Below the pieces are notes generated by a model. That model made no database searches, had not been told where the DNA came from, and was given only the letters and a program-made list of their open reading frames with translations. The translations under genes and the position numbers were made by a program. From Halalkalibacter nanhaiisediminis (GTDB taxonomy: Bacteria; Bacillota; Bacilli; Bacillales; Bacillaceae_D), in the NCBI RefSeq assembly GCF_007830185.1, contig NZ_VLKZ01000001.1, forward strand, positions 434,001 through 498,000: 64,000 nucleotides of DNA, written 5' to 3'. Each line of letters opens with the position of its first letter. Within the stretch, counting starts at the first letter, position 1. Below are positions 19,139 through 26,386 of the stretch, in pieces.

Positions 19139-20092
19139 ATGGGCATGTTAAAGCGCGGACTATTAGTTGGTTTAAAGACGACATGGACGCTAGGGAAAAT
19201 TATTTTTCCAATTACGTTTCTTGTTACAATTCTAGGTCATACTCCTGTTCTTGGATGGATTGCGAGTATTCTTGCTCCTATAATGGGTGTGATTGGATTG
19301 CCTGGGGAAGCTGCGATTCCACTTGTGCTCGGAAATGTGCTGAACTTATATGCGGGAATAGGGGCGATTTTAACGCTAGAATTAACGGTCAAGGAAGTAT
19401 TTATTCTGGCGATGATGCTCTCTTTTTCGCATAGTTTATTGATTGAATCAGCTGTTGCTGCGAAGGTCGGTATTCGGATGTCTGTCGTTCTTGCTGTACG
19501 CATCTTTTTAGCGCTTTTATCGGCATTCTTGATCCATCTTTTTTGGTCAGGAGGACAAGAAACGGCTCAGTACGGTTTCGTATCCCAAGTATCACAGCCT
19601 GAAATAGAAGGTTGGCTTGCTATTGCTTGGAGCGGTGTCACAAGCGCAACTCTTGGTATCGTTCAGCTTGCGATTATTGTTATTCCATTGATGGTTGGGG
19701 TTCAAATTATGAAAGAGCGCAACTGGCTGAAGGTTGTCTCAAATGGAATGGCGCCTGTTACGAAGATGTTAGGAATTAAGGAGAATACTTCGACAACACT
19801 TGCCTCGGGTCTTTTATTTGGCCTTGCATTCGGAGCAGGTGTGATGATTCAGGCTGTGAAGGAAGACGGCGTATCAAAGAAGGATTTGTATCTTGTCTTT
19901 ATCTTTCTTGTCGCCTGTCATGCGGTTATCGAGGATACGTTGATTTTCATCCCTCTTGGCATTCCTGTTTGGCCACTGCTTATTATTCGAATTATTACTG
20001 CAATACTACTTACAATGGCTGTCGCTTATGTATGGAGACGGCTTGAAAAGAAACAAGAGCTAGAGAGAAAGGAAGCAACCTATGAACATTGA
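19139..20092 (+). CDS. yvoD: Nucleoside-recognition (Gate) domain membrane protein YvoD
   Basis: The 317-residue polytopic protein has two Gate-type repeats (about 40-150 and 190-300), including GLPGEAAIPLVLGNVLNLYAG. It is close to B. subtilis YvoD, which sits at the same place between lgt and ppaX. The function is unproven; the family is loosely tied to nucleoside or ion transport and spore maturation proteins. ATG 19139 follows a very purine-rich ribosome site (GGAGGGGAGGG). The last 11 bases overlap ppaX. Confidence 0.82.
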   Translation: MGMLKRGLLVGLKTTWTLGKIIFPITFLVTILGHTPVLGWIASILAPIMGVIGLPGEAAIPLVLGNVLNLYAGIGAILTLELTVKEVFILAMMLSFSHSLLIESAVAAKVGIRMSVVLAVRIFLALLSAFLIHLFWSGGQETAQYGFVSQVSQPEIEGWLAIAWSGVTSATLGIVQLAIIVIPLMVGVQIMKERNWLKVVSNGMAPVTKMLGIKENTSTTLASGLLFGLAFGAGVMIQAVKEDGVSKKDLYLVFIFLVACHAVIEDTLIFIPLGIPVWPLLIIRIITAILLTMAVAYVWRRLEKKQELERKEATYEH

Positions 20093-20729
20093 TACGCTTT
20101 TATTTGATCTTGATGGAACACTTATAAATACGAACGAATTAATTATCGCATCATTTCTTCATACGCTTGATCAGTATAAGCCAGGAGAATACACACGTGA
20201 AAAGGTCATTGAATTTATTGGACCACCCCTTGCGGATAGCTTTATCACAGTTGATGCGAACCGAGTTGAAGATATGATTCAGACGTACCGGACCTTTAAC
20301 CATGAGAAGCATGATGAACTTGTTGAAGAGTATGAAGGGGTTTATGAAACGATTGAACGTTTGCACGAGCTAGGGTTCAAAATGGCAATCGTCACAACAA
20401 AAATTCGTAAAACAGCATTAATGGGTCTTAAATTAACAGGGCTTGATAAATTTTTTGATGTCGTTGTTGGGCTTGATGATGTCGAAAACGCAAAACCAGA
20501 TCCTGAACCGCTTGAAAAAGCACTTGCTGCACTTGGTTCCACGAAGGAAACGGCCATGATGGTTGGTGATAGCCAATTTGATGTGCTAGCTGGAAAGAAC
20601 CTGGGTGTTCCAACAGCTGTTGTTGGTTGGTCGATTAAAGGTGAAGAAAAAATTCGTACTTACGAGGCTGACTACATTCTCTCCAATATGCGTGACTTGA
20701 TTGCGATTGTTGGAGCTGACAAATCATGA
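20082..20729 (+). CDS. ppaX: Pyrophosphatase PpaX (HAD family)
   Basis: The 215-residue HAD phosphatase has motif I DLDGTL (nucleophile Asp9, acid Asp11), motif III Lys in NAKPDPEP and motif IV GDSQFD. PpaX hydrolyses pyrophosphate released when HprK dephosphorylates P-Ser-HPr, driving that reaction. Its location in the hprK operon supports the assignment over a generic phosphoglycolate phosphatase. It overlaps yvoD by 11 bases and yvoF by 4 (ATGA). Confidence 0.92.
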   Translation: MNIDTLLFDLDGTLINTNELIIASFLHTLDQYKPGEYTREKVIEFIGPPLADSFITVDANRVEDMIQTYRTFNHEKHDELVEEYEGVYETIERLHELGFKMAIVTTKIRKTALMGLKLTGLDKFFDVVVGLDDVENAKPDPEPLEKALAALGSTKETAMMVGDSQFDVLAGKNLGVPTAVVGWSIKGEEKIRTYEADYILSNMRDLIAIVGADKS

Positions 20730-21244
20730 GTCGGAAAACGGAGCGTTTCCCTGTAGATTCAGCGAATTCGCTCTGGCATATTTACCGTACCGTTCCCTTT
20801 TTTAAAGTCGTTAAAAACTTTATCGTCATCCAGATAGCGCGTTACACCCCGCTTTTAAAAGTGAAAAACTGGTTGTATCGTACGTTTTTACGGATGAAGA
20901 TTGGTGATGAAACGGCGGTTGCATTAATGGTGATGATGGACATTATGTTTCCAGAACGGATTTCGATCGGGCGCAATACGATCATCGGCTATAATACAAC
21001 AATACTTGCTCATGAGTATTTAATAAAAGAGTACCGACTTGGGGATGTGATCATTGGGGATGAAGTGATGATCGGAGCAAACACCACGATCTTACCAGGA
21101 GTGACAATTGGAGATGGTGCGATTGTCTCGGCTGGTACGCTCGTCCACCGAGATGTCCCTGCTGGAGCATTTGTCGGCGGAAATCCAATGCAAGTAATTA
21201 AGCATCCAGAAGAAATGAAATCTGAACAGTCGTTTAGCGAATAG
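20726..21244 (+). CDS. yvoF: Hexapeptide-repeat acyltransferase YvoF
   Basis: The 172-residue protein of the left-handed beta-helix acetyltransferase class has imperfect hexapeptide repeats from about residue 70 (ISIGRNTIIG, VIIGDEVMIGANTTI, VTIGDGAIVSAG). The substrate is unknown. It is the last gene of hprK-lgt-yvoD-ppaX-yvoF and overlaps ppaX by 4 bases. In B. subtilis, as I recall, hisZ follows; here an 11.4-kb accessory segment intervenes. Confidence 0.85.
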   Translation: MSRKTERFPVDSANSLWHIYRTVPFFKVVKNFIVIQIARYTPLLKVKNWLYRTFLRMKIGDETAVALMVMMDIMFPERISIGRNTIIGYNTTILAHEYLIKEYRLGDVIIGDEVMIGANTTILPGVTIGDGAIVSAGTLVHRDVPAGAFVGGNPMQVIKHPEEMKSEQSFSE

Positions 21245-21265
21245 CTAGGACGGCTGTTTTTTTTG
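21226..21265 (+). terminator. Terminator of the hprK operon
   Basis: ACAGTCGT (21226-21233) pairs with ACGGCTGT (21250-21257) with one G-T pair, followed by eight T. The yvoF stop codon lies in the loop. Confidence 0.8.
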
Positions 21266-21276
21266 TTTGCAATATT

Positions 21277-21300
21277 ATTTAAATAAACGTTTGTTTAAAT
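21277..21300. promoter_or_regulatory. Palindromic site 1 (TetR-operator-like)
   Basis: The half-sites ATTTAAATAAAC and GTTTGTTTAAAT form a 24-bp palindrome with one mismatched pair. The 24 bases 21279-21302 recur identically at 23544-23567. The form suits a TetR-type dimer. Its regulator is not visible nearby. Confidence 0.55.
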
Positions 21301-21585
21301 GATATTGCATTGTCAGGGTTGAATAAAGGCGCTTATGATTACATTTCAAAGCCTTACAGAGTAGATGAAGTCGTTGCTCGTGTAAATGTATTAAGAAGAA
21401 CGAGTCAGACAGAAGAAGATCGGGATACTAAGAAATTTGGTCATCTACTCATTGATTTTAAAGCGTACAGAATCATTTTAAATAATCAGGAAGTTTTGCT
21501 TACTCCTAGAGAAATACGGAACTTCATTTTGAACATCCAAAGCAAGGCAGGAAGCATCTAAATGAAAGATGCTTCCTGCTATTTA
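21301..21585 (+). pseudogene. Remnant of an OmpR-type response regulator
   Basis: The reading frame from about 21301 encodes the end of a receiver domain (LNKGAYDYISKPYRVDEVVARV, containing the conserved Lys of the KP motif) and the start of an OmpR winged helix (LLIDFKAYRIILNNQEVLLTPRE). The N-terminal ~85 residues with the phospho-acceptor Asp are missing. After LTPRE the frame appears shifted near 21516: another frame continues ELHFEHPKQGRKHLNE. Most of the DNA-binding domain is lost and a hairpin now covers the end. No start codon with ribosome site is present. Confidence 0.75.
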
Positions 21586-21590
21586 TTTTT
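21547..21590 (+). terminator. Strong hairpin after the response-regulator remnant
   Basis: A perfect 13-bp stem (21547-21559 with 21567-21579) is followed by a T-rich tail. Confidence 0.75.
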
Positions 21591-21734
21591 TAAAAGTAAG
21601 AATGATTACGAAGTACAAAGAAGCCAGCAGGTTGACTGAGTAAAAAATATTTAGGACTTGAGATCTATTCGTATAAATGATTACTATTTTAAGACGATAT
21701 AAGTATAAAAAGAACTTAATGTGGCGGTGTTTAT

Positions 21735-22079
21735 GTGATCAATCGACGATTAAACAAAAGAATAAATTTAAAACCTCCAATAGCGGCAAAGGCAAAAATA
21801 TTTGAATTTGAAAATGTCGAATTGGTATCTGATCGGTATGCTTTGTTTCATGTTGAAAATATAAGTTTAACAGGCCTTCGCTTAAGATCAGATTTGGATT
21901 TTCCAATTATGAAAGAATTGATTTTGTCATTAGAAGTATCGTTGTTCGGCAGAGAGAATTATTTATTAGGAACAATCGTTTGGAAAAAGAAGTCTGGTGA
22001 ACAATTTGTATATGGCTTTGAAATAAGATCGACAAACATCGGTTATATGCAATCAGTAACCCTTTTAACAAAAGAATAG
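21735..22079 (+). CDS. PilZ-like domain protein
   Basis: The 114-residue protein carries the two hallmarks of a PilZ c-di-GMP-binding domain: an RxxxR motif (RLNKR, near residue 5) and an N-x-S-x-x-G motif (NISLTG, about 43-48), then beta strands. It would be a single-domain c-di-GMP receptor; the output partner is unknown. GTG 21735 has only a weak upstream purine stretch. It stands alone, in AT-richer DNA than the neighbouring core genes. The two motifs support the family; function is inferred. Confidence 0.65.
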   Translation: MINRRLNKRINLKPPIAAKAKIFEFENVELVSDRYALFHVENISLTGLRLRSDLDFPIMKELILSLEVSLFGRENYLLGTIVWKKKSGEQFVYGFEIRSTNIGYMQSVTLLTKE

Positions 22080-22156
22080 CATTTGAATGAAAACAAAGCA
22101 TTACAACTATAAGCAGTCAGTTATTTCTTATTAACGTTAAGAAAGTTGCGATTTCT

Positions 22157-22327
22157 TCAAAATTCTGCGCCTATAAATACAAAAAAGTAGTCTCGTGTAA
22201 CGAGACTGTTCACCATGTCGTTTACCACACGAGCAACGTGATTTTCTGGGATTAAATCTGAATAATCCATAGGAAGAATCAGTTGGTTCATGTTATAATA
22301 TTTAAAAGTAGCCAGATGGTTGCACAT
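22157..22327 (-). pseudogene. IS1182-family transposase remnant (N-terminus only)
   Basis: On the minus strand ATG 22327, 9 bases after AAGGAG, opens a 56-codon frame. Its first ~40 residues read like the start of IS1182-type transposases (FKYYNMNQLILPMDYSDL, then IPENHVARVVNDMVN). It then runs into unrelated sequence and stops at 22157, whereas full transposases are about 450-550 residues. A hairpin AGTCTCG/CGAGACT (22189-22207) lies at the junction. The element is dead. Confidence 0.75.
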
Positions 22328-22397
22328 AAAAATCGCTCCTTGTTGAATGTTTGTTGTGGTGACTTCATTTTAAACGATAGGGCGATTTTTTTGTGCA
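22321..22397 (-). repeat. Inverted repeat around the transposase start codon
   Basis: Arms 22321-22336 and 22382-22397 (16 bp, one mismatch) flank 45 bases. The downstream arm covers the transposase ATG, so read-through RNA would fold the start into a stem. Many IS elements use such structures to block translation from outside promoters. Confidence 0.6.
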
Positions 22398-22424
22398 CTT
22401 TTTTATTTAAAATGACAAAAAAGA

Positions 22425-22467
22425 GGGCTGTCCCATAAGGTCATAAAATGACCTTATGGGACAGCCC
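22425..22467 (-). terminator. Terminator of the NlpC/P60 gene, built like an IS end
   Basis: Two perfect 20-bp arms (22425-22444, 22448-22467) enclose AAA. On the minus strand the hairpin is followed by CTCTTTTTTG. The outer sequence GGGCTGTCCCATAAG resembles terminal repeats of IS1182-type elements, and the transposase remnant lies next to it. Confidence 0.85.
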
Positions 22468-22477
22468 CGTTTGCTAT

Positions 22478-23329
22478 TTAATCGGTGATTATGACTTTAC
22501 TTTCTTTTGAATTCCATTCAACATTTGCTCCAAGTGCTTCGCTAATAAAGCGAAGTGGTACGATCGTTCTTCCGTTGATGATTTGAGCAGGTTCGTTAAG
22601 TGAAATACTTCCATTATTAGTCTGTGCTGATGTTTGACCAATAATGAGAGAAACAGATTGGTCATTGCGAACGCCGTTAATTTGTTTGTTAGCTCCATCC
22701 CATTCAATGTTTGCACCAAGAGATTCGAAGATGGCTCTCATTGGAACGAGTGTACTTCCATTCACGATGATAGGGTTTTGATCAAAAGAAAGAGCCGTTC
22801 CGTTAAGTTCTACAGTAACACTATTGTGGTGTGACGCCATAGACGCTGCTTTCACTTGTGAATCTGGTTGTGATTGAGCAGCAGATATAACACGACGTGC
22901 TCCGAGGTAACGCGGGTTCCAATATGAATTACCTAGACTTGAAATCGTTATTCCCTGTGATGAGGAAGAATGAATAAACTGATTATTACCAATGTAAATA
23001 CCGTTATGCGATGGACCACTATTATATGTTCTAAAAAAGACTAAATCACCAGGCTGCAGGTCATTTCGTGAAACTGAAGTTCCTACCCTATATTGCTCTG
23101 CTGCTGTTCTTGGAAGTGAAATACCTGCTTGAGCAAATGCATAGCCAGTAAAACCTGAACAATCAAAGCCTGACGTAGTTGTACCACCCCAGCGATAAGG
23201 TGTTCCTATTTGTTCTTTTCCTGCTGAGATAATTTGATTCGCAGTTGATTGCGCATATATCGTCTCTGTTCCAATAGCTGAATATGTAACCAAAGCTGTA
23301 AGTAGTAAAAATATATATTTTTTAAACAT
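22478..23329 (-). CDS. Secreted NlpC/P60 peptidoglycan hydrolase with copper-amine-oxidase-like C-domain
   Basis: The 283-residue protein has a signal peptide (about 1-26, ending IYAQ) and an NlpC/P60 domain (about 30-150) with catalytic Cys57 (FDCSGF), His108 (SHNG) and a third polar residue near His120. The C-terminal domain (about 170-283) is of the copper-amine-oxidase N1 type, with two repeats containing LVPMRAIFESLGA and IVPLRFISEALGANVEW, typically a wall-associated stalk. It should cut the D-Glu to diaminopimelate bond. AGAAGGAG precedes its ATG. Confidence 0.9.
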   Translation of the reverse strand: MFKKYIFLLLTALVTYSAIGTETIYAQSTANQIISAGKEQIGTPYRWGGTTTSGFDCSGFTGYAFAQAGISLPRTAAEQYRVGTSVSRNDLQPGDLVFFRTYNSGPSHNGIYIGNNQFIHSSSSQGITISSLGNSYWNPRYLGARRVISAAQSQPDSQVKAASMASHHNSVTVELNGTALSFDQNPIIVNGSTLVPMRAIFESLGANIEWDGANKQINGVRNDQSVSLIIGQTSAQTNNGSISLNEPAQIINGRTIVPLRFISEALGANVEWNSKESKVIITD

Positions 23330-23543
23330 AATGCACTCCTTCTAAAAAATCAAAATTTAGGTTTAATTTCTTGCCTGCAGGGAATACTGTAACATATATG
23401 TCCTATTTTTAATGTTACAGTCATTTAACAAAATGATAGTTTTTTATTACAGAATGTAACAAAGTTTGTCATAAAACTATGTTACTAGTTACTTTTAGCA
23501 AAAGAAGGAAGAGTTTCATATTTGGAATTTCTTCTTTTTTGTC

Positions 23544-23567
23544 TTAAATAAACGTTTGTTTAAATGA
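23544..23567. promoter_or_regulatory. Palindromic site 2 (identical to site 1)
   Basis: These 24 bases are identical to 21279-21302 and contain the same two half-sites. This copy lies 215 bases upstream of the NlpC/P60 start, in the gap between two minus-strand genes (23330-23620) where I see no other gene. Confidence 0.55.
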
Positions 23568-23622
23568 GAATAAGATGTCTTAAGGGTCAAGAAAATGTTA
23601 GGAGTATAACAAATAAATGAAA

Positions 23623-23651
23623 AAGCCGAGCGTGATAATCACGCTCGGCTT
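23623..23651 (-). terminator. Terminator of the YjcZ-type gene
   Basis: A perfect 13-bp stem (23623-23635 with 23639-23651), loop of 3, is followed on the minus strand by TTTTTCATTT. Confidence 0.88.
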
Positions 23652-23659
23652 AAGATATT

Positions 23660-23833
23660 TTAGCATTTGTCACCCATCATCGCTGCTCCAACGATGATTA
23701 ACAAAATGAACAAGACGACAATTAAAGCGAAGTTGCTACATTTACGGTCGTATCCAGCTCCAGCTACAGGAGCATATTGATAACCAGCAACAGGTGCCCC
23801 GTATCCATAATCTCTACCGCAGTAGTATCCCAT
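23660..23833 (-). CDS. YjcZ-family small sporulation-type protein
   Basis: The 57-residue protein has a Gly/Tyr-rich N-terminal half (MGYYCGRDYGYG, then VAGYQYAPVAGAGY) and a single C-terminal TM helix (about 34-53, FALIVVLFILLIIVGA). The FALIVVLFILLIIVG type of helix defines the YjcZ/YhgL sporulation family, whose role is unknown. ATG 23833 follows AGAAAGGAGGA by about 7 bases. A relative lies at 24347-24451 on the other strand. Confidence 0.8.
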   Translation of the reverse strand: MGYYCGRDYGYGAPVAGYQYAPVAGAGYDRKCSNFALIVVLFILLIIVGAAMMGDKC

Positions 23834-24025
23834 TATAAGTTCCTCCTTTCTATTAAGGTATGACTTCTTTGATGTCATCTGCAATGGGAGATAAAAACCC
23901 TATTAATATCGTTATCTTTTTTTAACGATTCAGCCATTAACTTAAAAGGATGATCAGAATAGACTTTATCGCTAGATACAACTTCTAATTAATAAGCACT
24001 CTCCTATTGTCAGGACTAGTACATT

Positions 24026-24044
24026 TTATGTAAAAATTACATAA
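24026..24044. promoter_or_regulatory. 19-bp palindrome
   Basis: TTATGTAA and TTACATAA are exact inverted repeats separated by AAA. It sits between the two YjcZ-type genes. Function unknown. Apart from this and repeat copy B, 23884-24346 shows no gene. Confidence 0.35.
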
Positions 24045-24128
24045 GTGAGTCAGTTAATAGCGGAATAAAGAAGAAAACAAGCGATTTCATTAGGTACAAG
24101 AATCTATTTAGCATTAGCACAGATAACT

Positions 24129-24207
24129 TTCATGAGCTTCTGCTCTCAACCTAGGATGAAAAAGTATTCTTTTCCTGTCCAACTAGCCCCTAACCAACTA
24201 ATTAACT
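24129..24207 (+). repeat. Dispersed intergenic repeat, copy B
   Basis: It shares TTCATGAG, GCTCTCAACCTAGGATGAAAAA, TGTCCAACTAG and TAACCAACT with copies A and C. The 5' part can form GAGC-TTCT-GCTC. It lies 140 bases upstream of the small YjcZ-type gene at 24347. Confidence 0.75.
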
Positions 24208-24346
24208 TTCCCCCAGAGAATAAAATGAAAATGAAGGGTAAAATTCAGCGATTGTAGTAGGAGCTTTGTCCAATCTATAAATGATCATGTCGCATAACTT
24301 GTAGTAGTGAAGGAAAGCTTCACAAATTAAATTAGGAGGGGTAATT

Positions 24347-24451
24347 ATGGATCATGGTAGAGGATTTGCGTTACTTGTTGTTTTATTCATCTTGCTCATT
24401 ATTGTAGGAGCTAGCTGGTGCTGCAGAGACGGTATGTACGGCGGCTACTAA
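24347..24451 (+). CDS. YjcZ-family micro-protein
   Basis: The 34-residue protein starts MDHGRG, has one TM helix (about 7-24, FALLVVLFILLIIVGA) and ends with a Cys-Cys and Gly/Tyr tail (SWCCRDGMYGGY). A very strong ribosome site (TAGGAGGGG) lies 5 bases before ATG. The helix is nearly the same as in the 57-residue relative at 23660-23833, marking the YjcZ sporulation family. Confidence 0.8.
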   Translation: MDHGRGFALLVVLFILLIIVGASWCCRDGMYGGY

Positions 24452-24634
24452 GATTTAACTGAAGATTTGATTTTAAAGATACGGTCCATCTTAGAGAAGA
24501 AGATGGGCTGTGTCTATACATAGGGGACGCATTAATGGTAGAGAGCTGATATTTGCTCGCTCTTACATCGACGATGCGTGCTATGATATACTAAATGGCA
24601 GACATCTATCATTGTTGGATATTGGAGGATTAGT

Positions 24635-25330
24635 ATGAGAAGCATCTTATCAAAAAATACATTATTTCTTGCCATTTTGGCTGCTACGTTATTCATCATA
24701 GCAGGCTGCGGAGCACAGTCTGATGATGGACAAGCAGGTGAGCAGCCTGTAGAGGAAACAGGTGAGTCAACAGAAGAGCAAACGAACGAACAAGCTGGAG
24801 AAGTGACAAATGAAGAGAACCCAATTGTCACGATTACTATGGAAAATGATGAAGCCATTGTGCTTGAATTATATCCTGACGTTGCACCGAATACCGTTGC
24901 AAACTTTGTGTCATTAGTCGAGGAAGGCTTTTATGATGGGTTAATTTTTCATCGTGTGATTCCTGGGTTCATGATTCAGGGTGGAGATCCTGAAGGAAGT
25001 GGCTTAGGTGGACCTGACTATGCCATTGCTGGTGAATTTAGTTCAAACGGATTTGAAAATGAGTTAAAGCATGAACGTGGCGTTCTTTCGATGGCCCGCA
25101 CGATGGATCCGAATTCAGCTGGCTCACAATTCTTTATCATGGTAGAGGATATACCTGATCTTGATGATGAATACGCGGCTTTTGGACGAGTGGTTGAAGG
25201 AATGGAAACAGTTGATGCAATCGCTGCTGTTGAGCGAGATGCTGCAGATAAACCACTTGAAGATCAACGAATAAAAACAGTTACAGTTGATACAAAAGGA
25301 ATTGACTATCCTGAACCAGAAAAACAATAA
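24635..25330 (+). CDS. Lipoprotein cyclophilin-type peptidyl-prolyl isomerase
   Basis: The 231-residue precursor has lipobox IAGC (Cys25) and an acidic Gln/Glu/Thr linker (about 26-65). The cyclophilin domain (about 70-220) contains FHRVIPGFMIQGGDPEGSG with the catalytic Arg, and SAGSQFFI. It should speed prolyl isomerisation of exported proteins at the outer membrane face. The acidic linker echoes CccB. It appears to be a single-gene unit ended by the hairpin at 25343. It differs from cytosolic PpiB by its lipid anchor. Confidence 0.92.
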   Translation: MRSILSKNTLFLAILAATLFIIAGCGAQSDDGQAGEQPVEETGESTEEQTNEQAGEVTNEENPIVTITMENDEAIVLELYPDVAPNTVANFVSLVEEGFYDGLIFHRVIPGFMIQGGDPEGSGLGGPDYAIAGEFSSNGFENELKHERGVLSMARTMDPNSAGSQFFIMVEDIPDLDDEYAAFGRVVEGMETVDAIAAVERDAADKPLEDQRIKTVTVDTKGIDYPEPEKQ

Positions 25331-25342
25331 GGTTATATGATT

Positions 25343-25390
25343 AGCTTGTCGGCAAAGTCTCGTTCTACGAGAATGTCGACAGGCTTTTTT
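25343..25390 (+). terminator. Terminator after the isomerase gene
   Basis: AGC..TGTCG pairs with CGACA..GCT, with an inner TCTCG/CGAGA helix, followed by six T. Confidence 0.75.
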
Positions 25391-25521
25391 AGTTGAACTC
25401 ATTTGGACGACTCTACGTACCTTGATTTAGTACGTGAAGCGAAAGGAAAAGATCGATACAAAATGTTTTCCCTGAGTCCTATTTATGTAATCGCTAATGA
25501 AGAACTTCTATTTATGTGCTT

Positions 25522-25556
25522 AAAAGAAGCTTGGGAAACATGCCCAAGCTTCTTTT
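25522..25556. terminator. Two-sided terminator
   Basis: A perfect 14-bp stem, AAAAGAAGCTTGGG with CCCAAGCTTCTTTT, has T runs on both strands. It lies just beyond the end of the minus-strand hydrolase gene. The remaining DNA 25391-25521 holds no convincing gene. Confidence 0.85.
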
Positions 25557-25583
25557 AAAATGAATGCTTACTAGTTTCAAAGA

Positions 25584-26207
25584 TTAGTTAGCAAAAACAT
25601 GGTTTCCAATTTGACGTTCCACCGTTCTCGTTTGAATCCATGTTGATGTGGCAATGTCAGGATTGAAATAATAATGCGCTCCTTCAGTAGGATCAGTGCC
25701 TGTCCAAGCTTCCTTAACGGCTTGGTATGCGTTCGCATTAGGTTCTAGATCGTACTGACCATCGTGAACAGCTGTGAAGGCATTTCTTTGAAAAACAACT
25801 TCTGACACAGTAGAAGGAAAGTCAGGAGATTTGACACGATTAAGAACAACTGCCGCAACAGCAACTTGTCCTTCAAATGATTCTCCTCGTGCTTCCCCGT
25901 ACACAACTTTTGCGATTGTATGTACATCTTCTAATGTAGTGAGGGTAGCGATTCCTGCTAGACCATCAGCTGCTAATCCGAAATCATGTTGAAAGTCGAT
26001 TACTGCCTGTTTCGTTAATGGTCCATACACTCCTGTTGTATCTTCATCTAAATAATCTAGTTGAATTAGCTTCTCTTGTAATTCAGTTACTTCAGCATTT
26101 TGATCACCTTCCCTTAGAAGAGGATAGGCTTGTCCTTCTTTTGGTGACGCAAATAGCAGAATCGTAAACGTTAGAAACGCAAAACTTATTTGAAAGAATG
26201 TTTTCAT
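25584..26207 (-). CDS. SleB-type cell-wall hydrolase with peptidoglycan-binding domain
   Basis: The 207-residue protein has a signal peptide (about 1-28), a peptidoglycan-binding_1 domain (about 30-92) and a Hydrolase_2/SleB catalytic domain (about 95-207) with the catalytic Glu in YGEARGE (Glu105) and NRVKSP. SleB is a lytic transglycosylase that degrades spore cortex during germination. No ypeB partner lies next to it, so this may be a paralogue rather than SleB itself. The start used is ATG 26207, 10 bases after AAAAGGAG; ATG 26243 and 26228 are in frame but lie before or within that site. Confidence 0.85.
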   Translation of the reverse strand: MKTFFQISFAFLTFTILLFASPKEGQAYPLLREGDQNAEVTELQEKLIQLDYLDEDTTGVYGPLTKQAVIDFQHDFGLAADGLAGIATLTTLEDVHTIAKVVYGEARGESFEGQVAVAAVVLNRVKSPDFPSTVSEVVFQRNAFTAVHDGQYDLEPNANAYQAVKEAWTGTDPTEGAHYYFNPDIATSTWIQTRTVERQIGNHVFAN

Positions 26208-26325
26208 GACTTCATTGCTCCTTTTCATAGTTGTAATATCCATGCACCAAGAACGTATACCTCAAAATGAAGAAGGATAAACATATATTTATTGGTGCTA
26301 CGATAAAATGACATGCAAACCAAAA

Positions 26326-26357
26326 CCGATTTCCCTCTATAACTAAGAGGAAATCGG
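26326..26357 (-). terminator. Terminator of the SDR gene
   Basis: The arms CCGATTTCCCTCT (26326-26338) and AGAGGAAATCGG (26346-26357) pair with one bulge; the minus-strand tail is TTTTGGTTTG. Confidence 0.7.
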
Positions 26358-26386
26358 CTTTATCCTACGCTTTTAATTTTAAAAAG

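Noticed and set aside
24478-24520. Hairpin after the 34-residue YjcZ-type gene as a terminator
   Set aside because: GTCCATCTT/AAGATGGGC pairs but has no T run after it.
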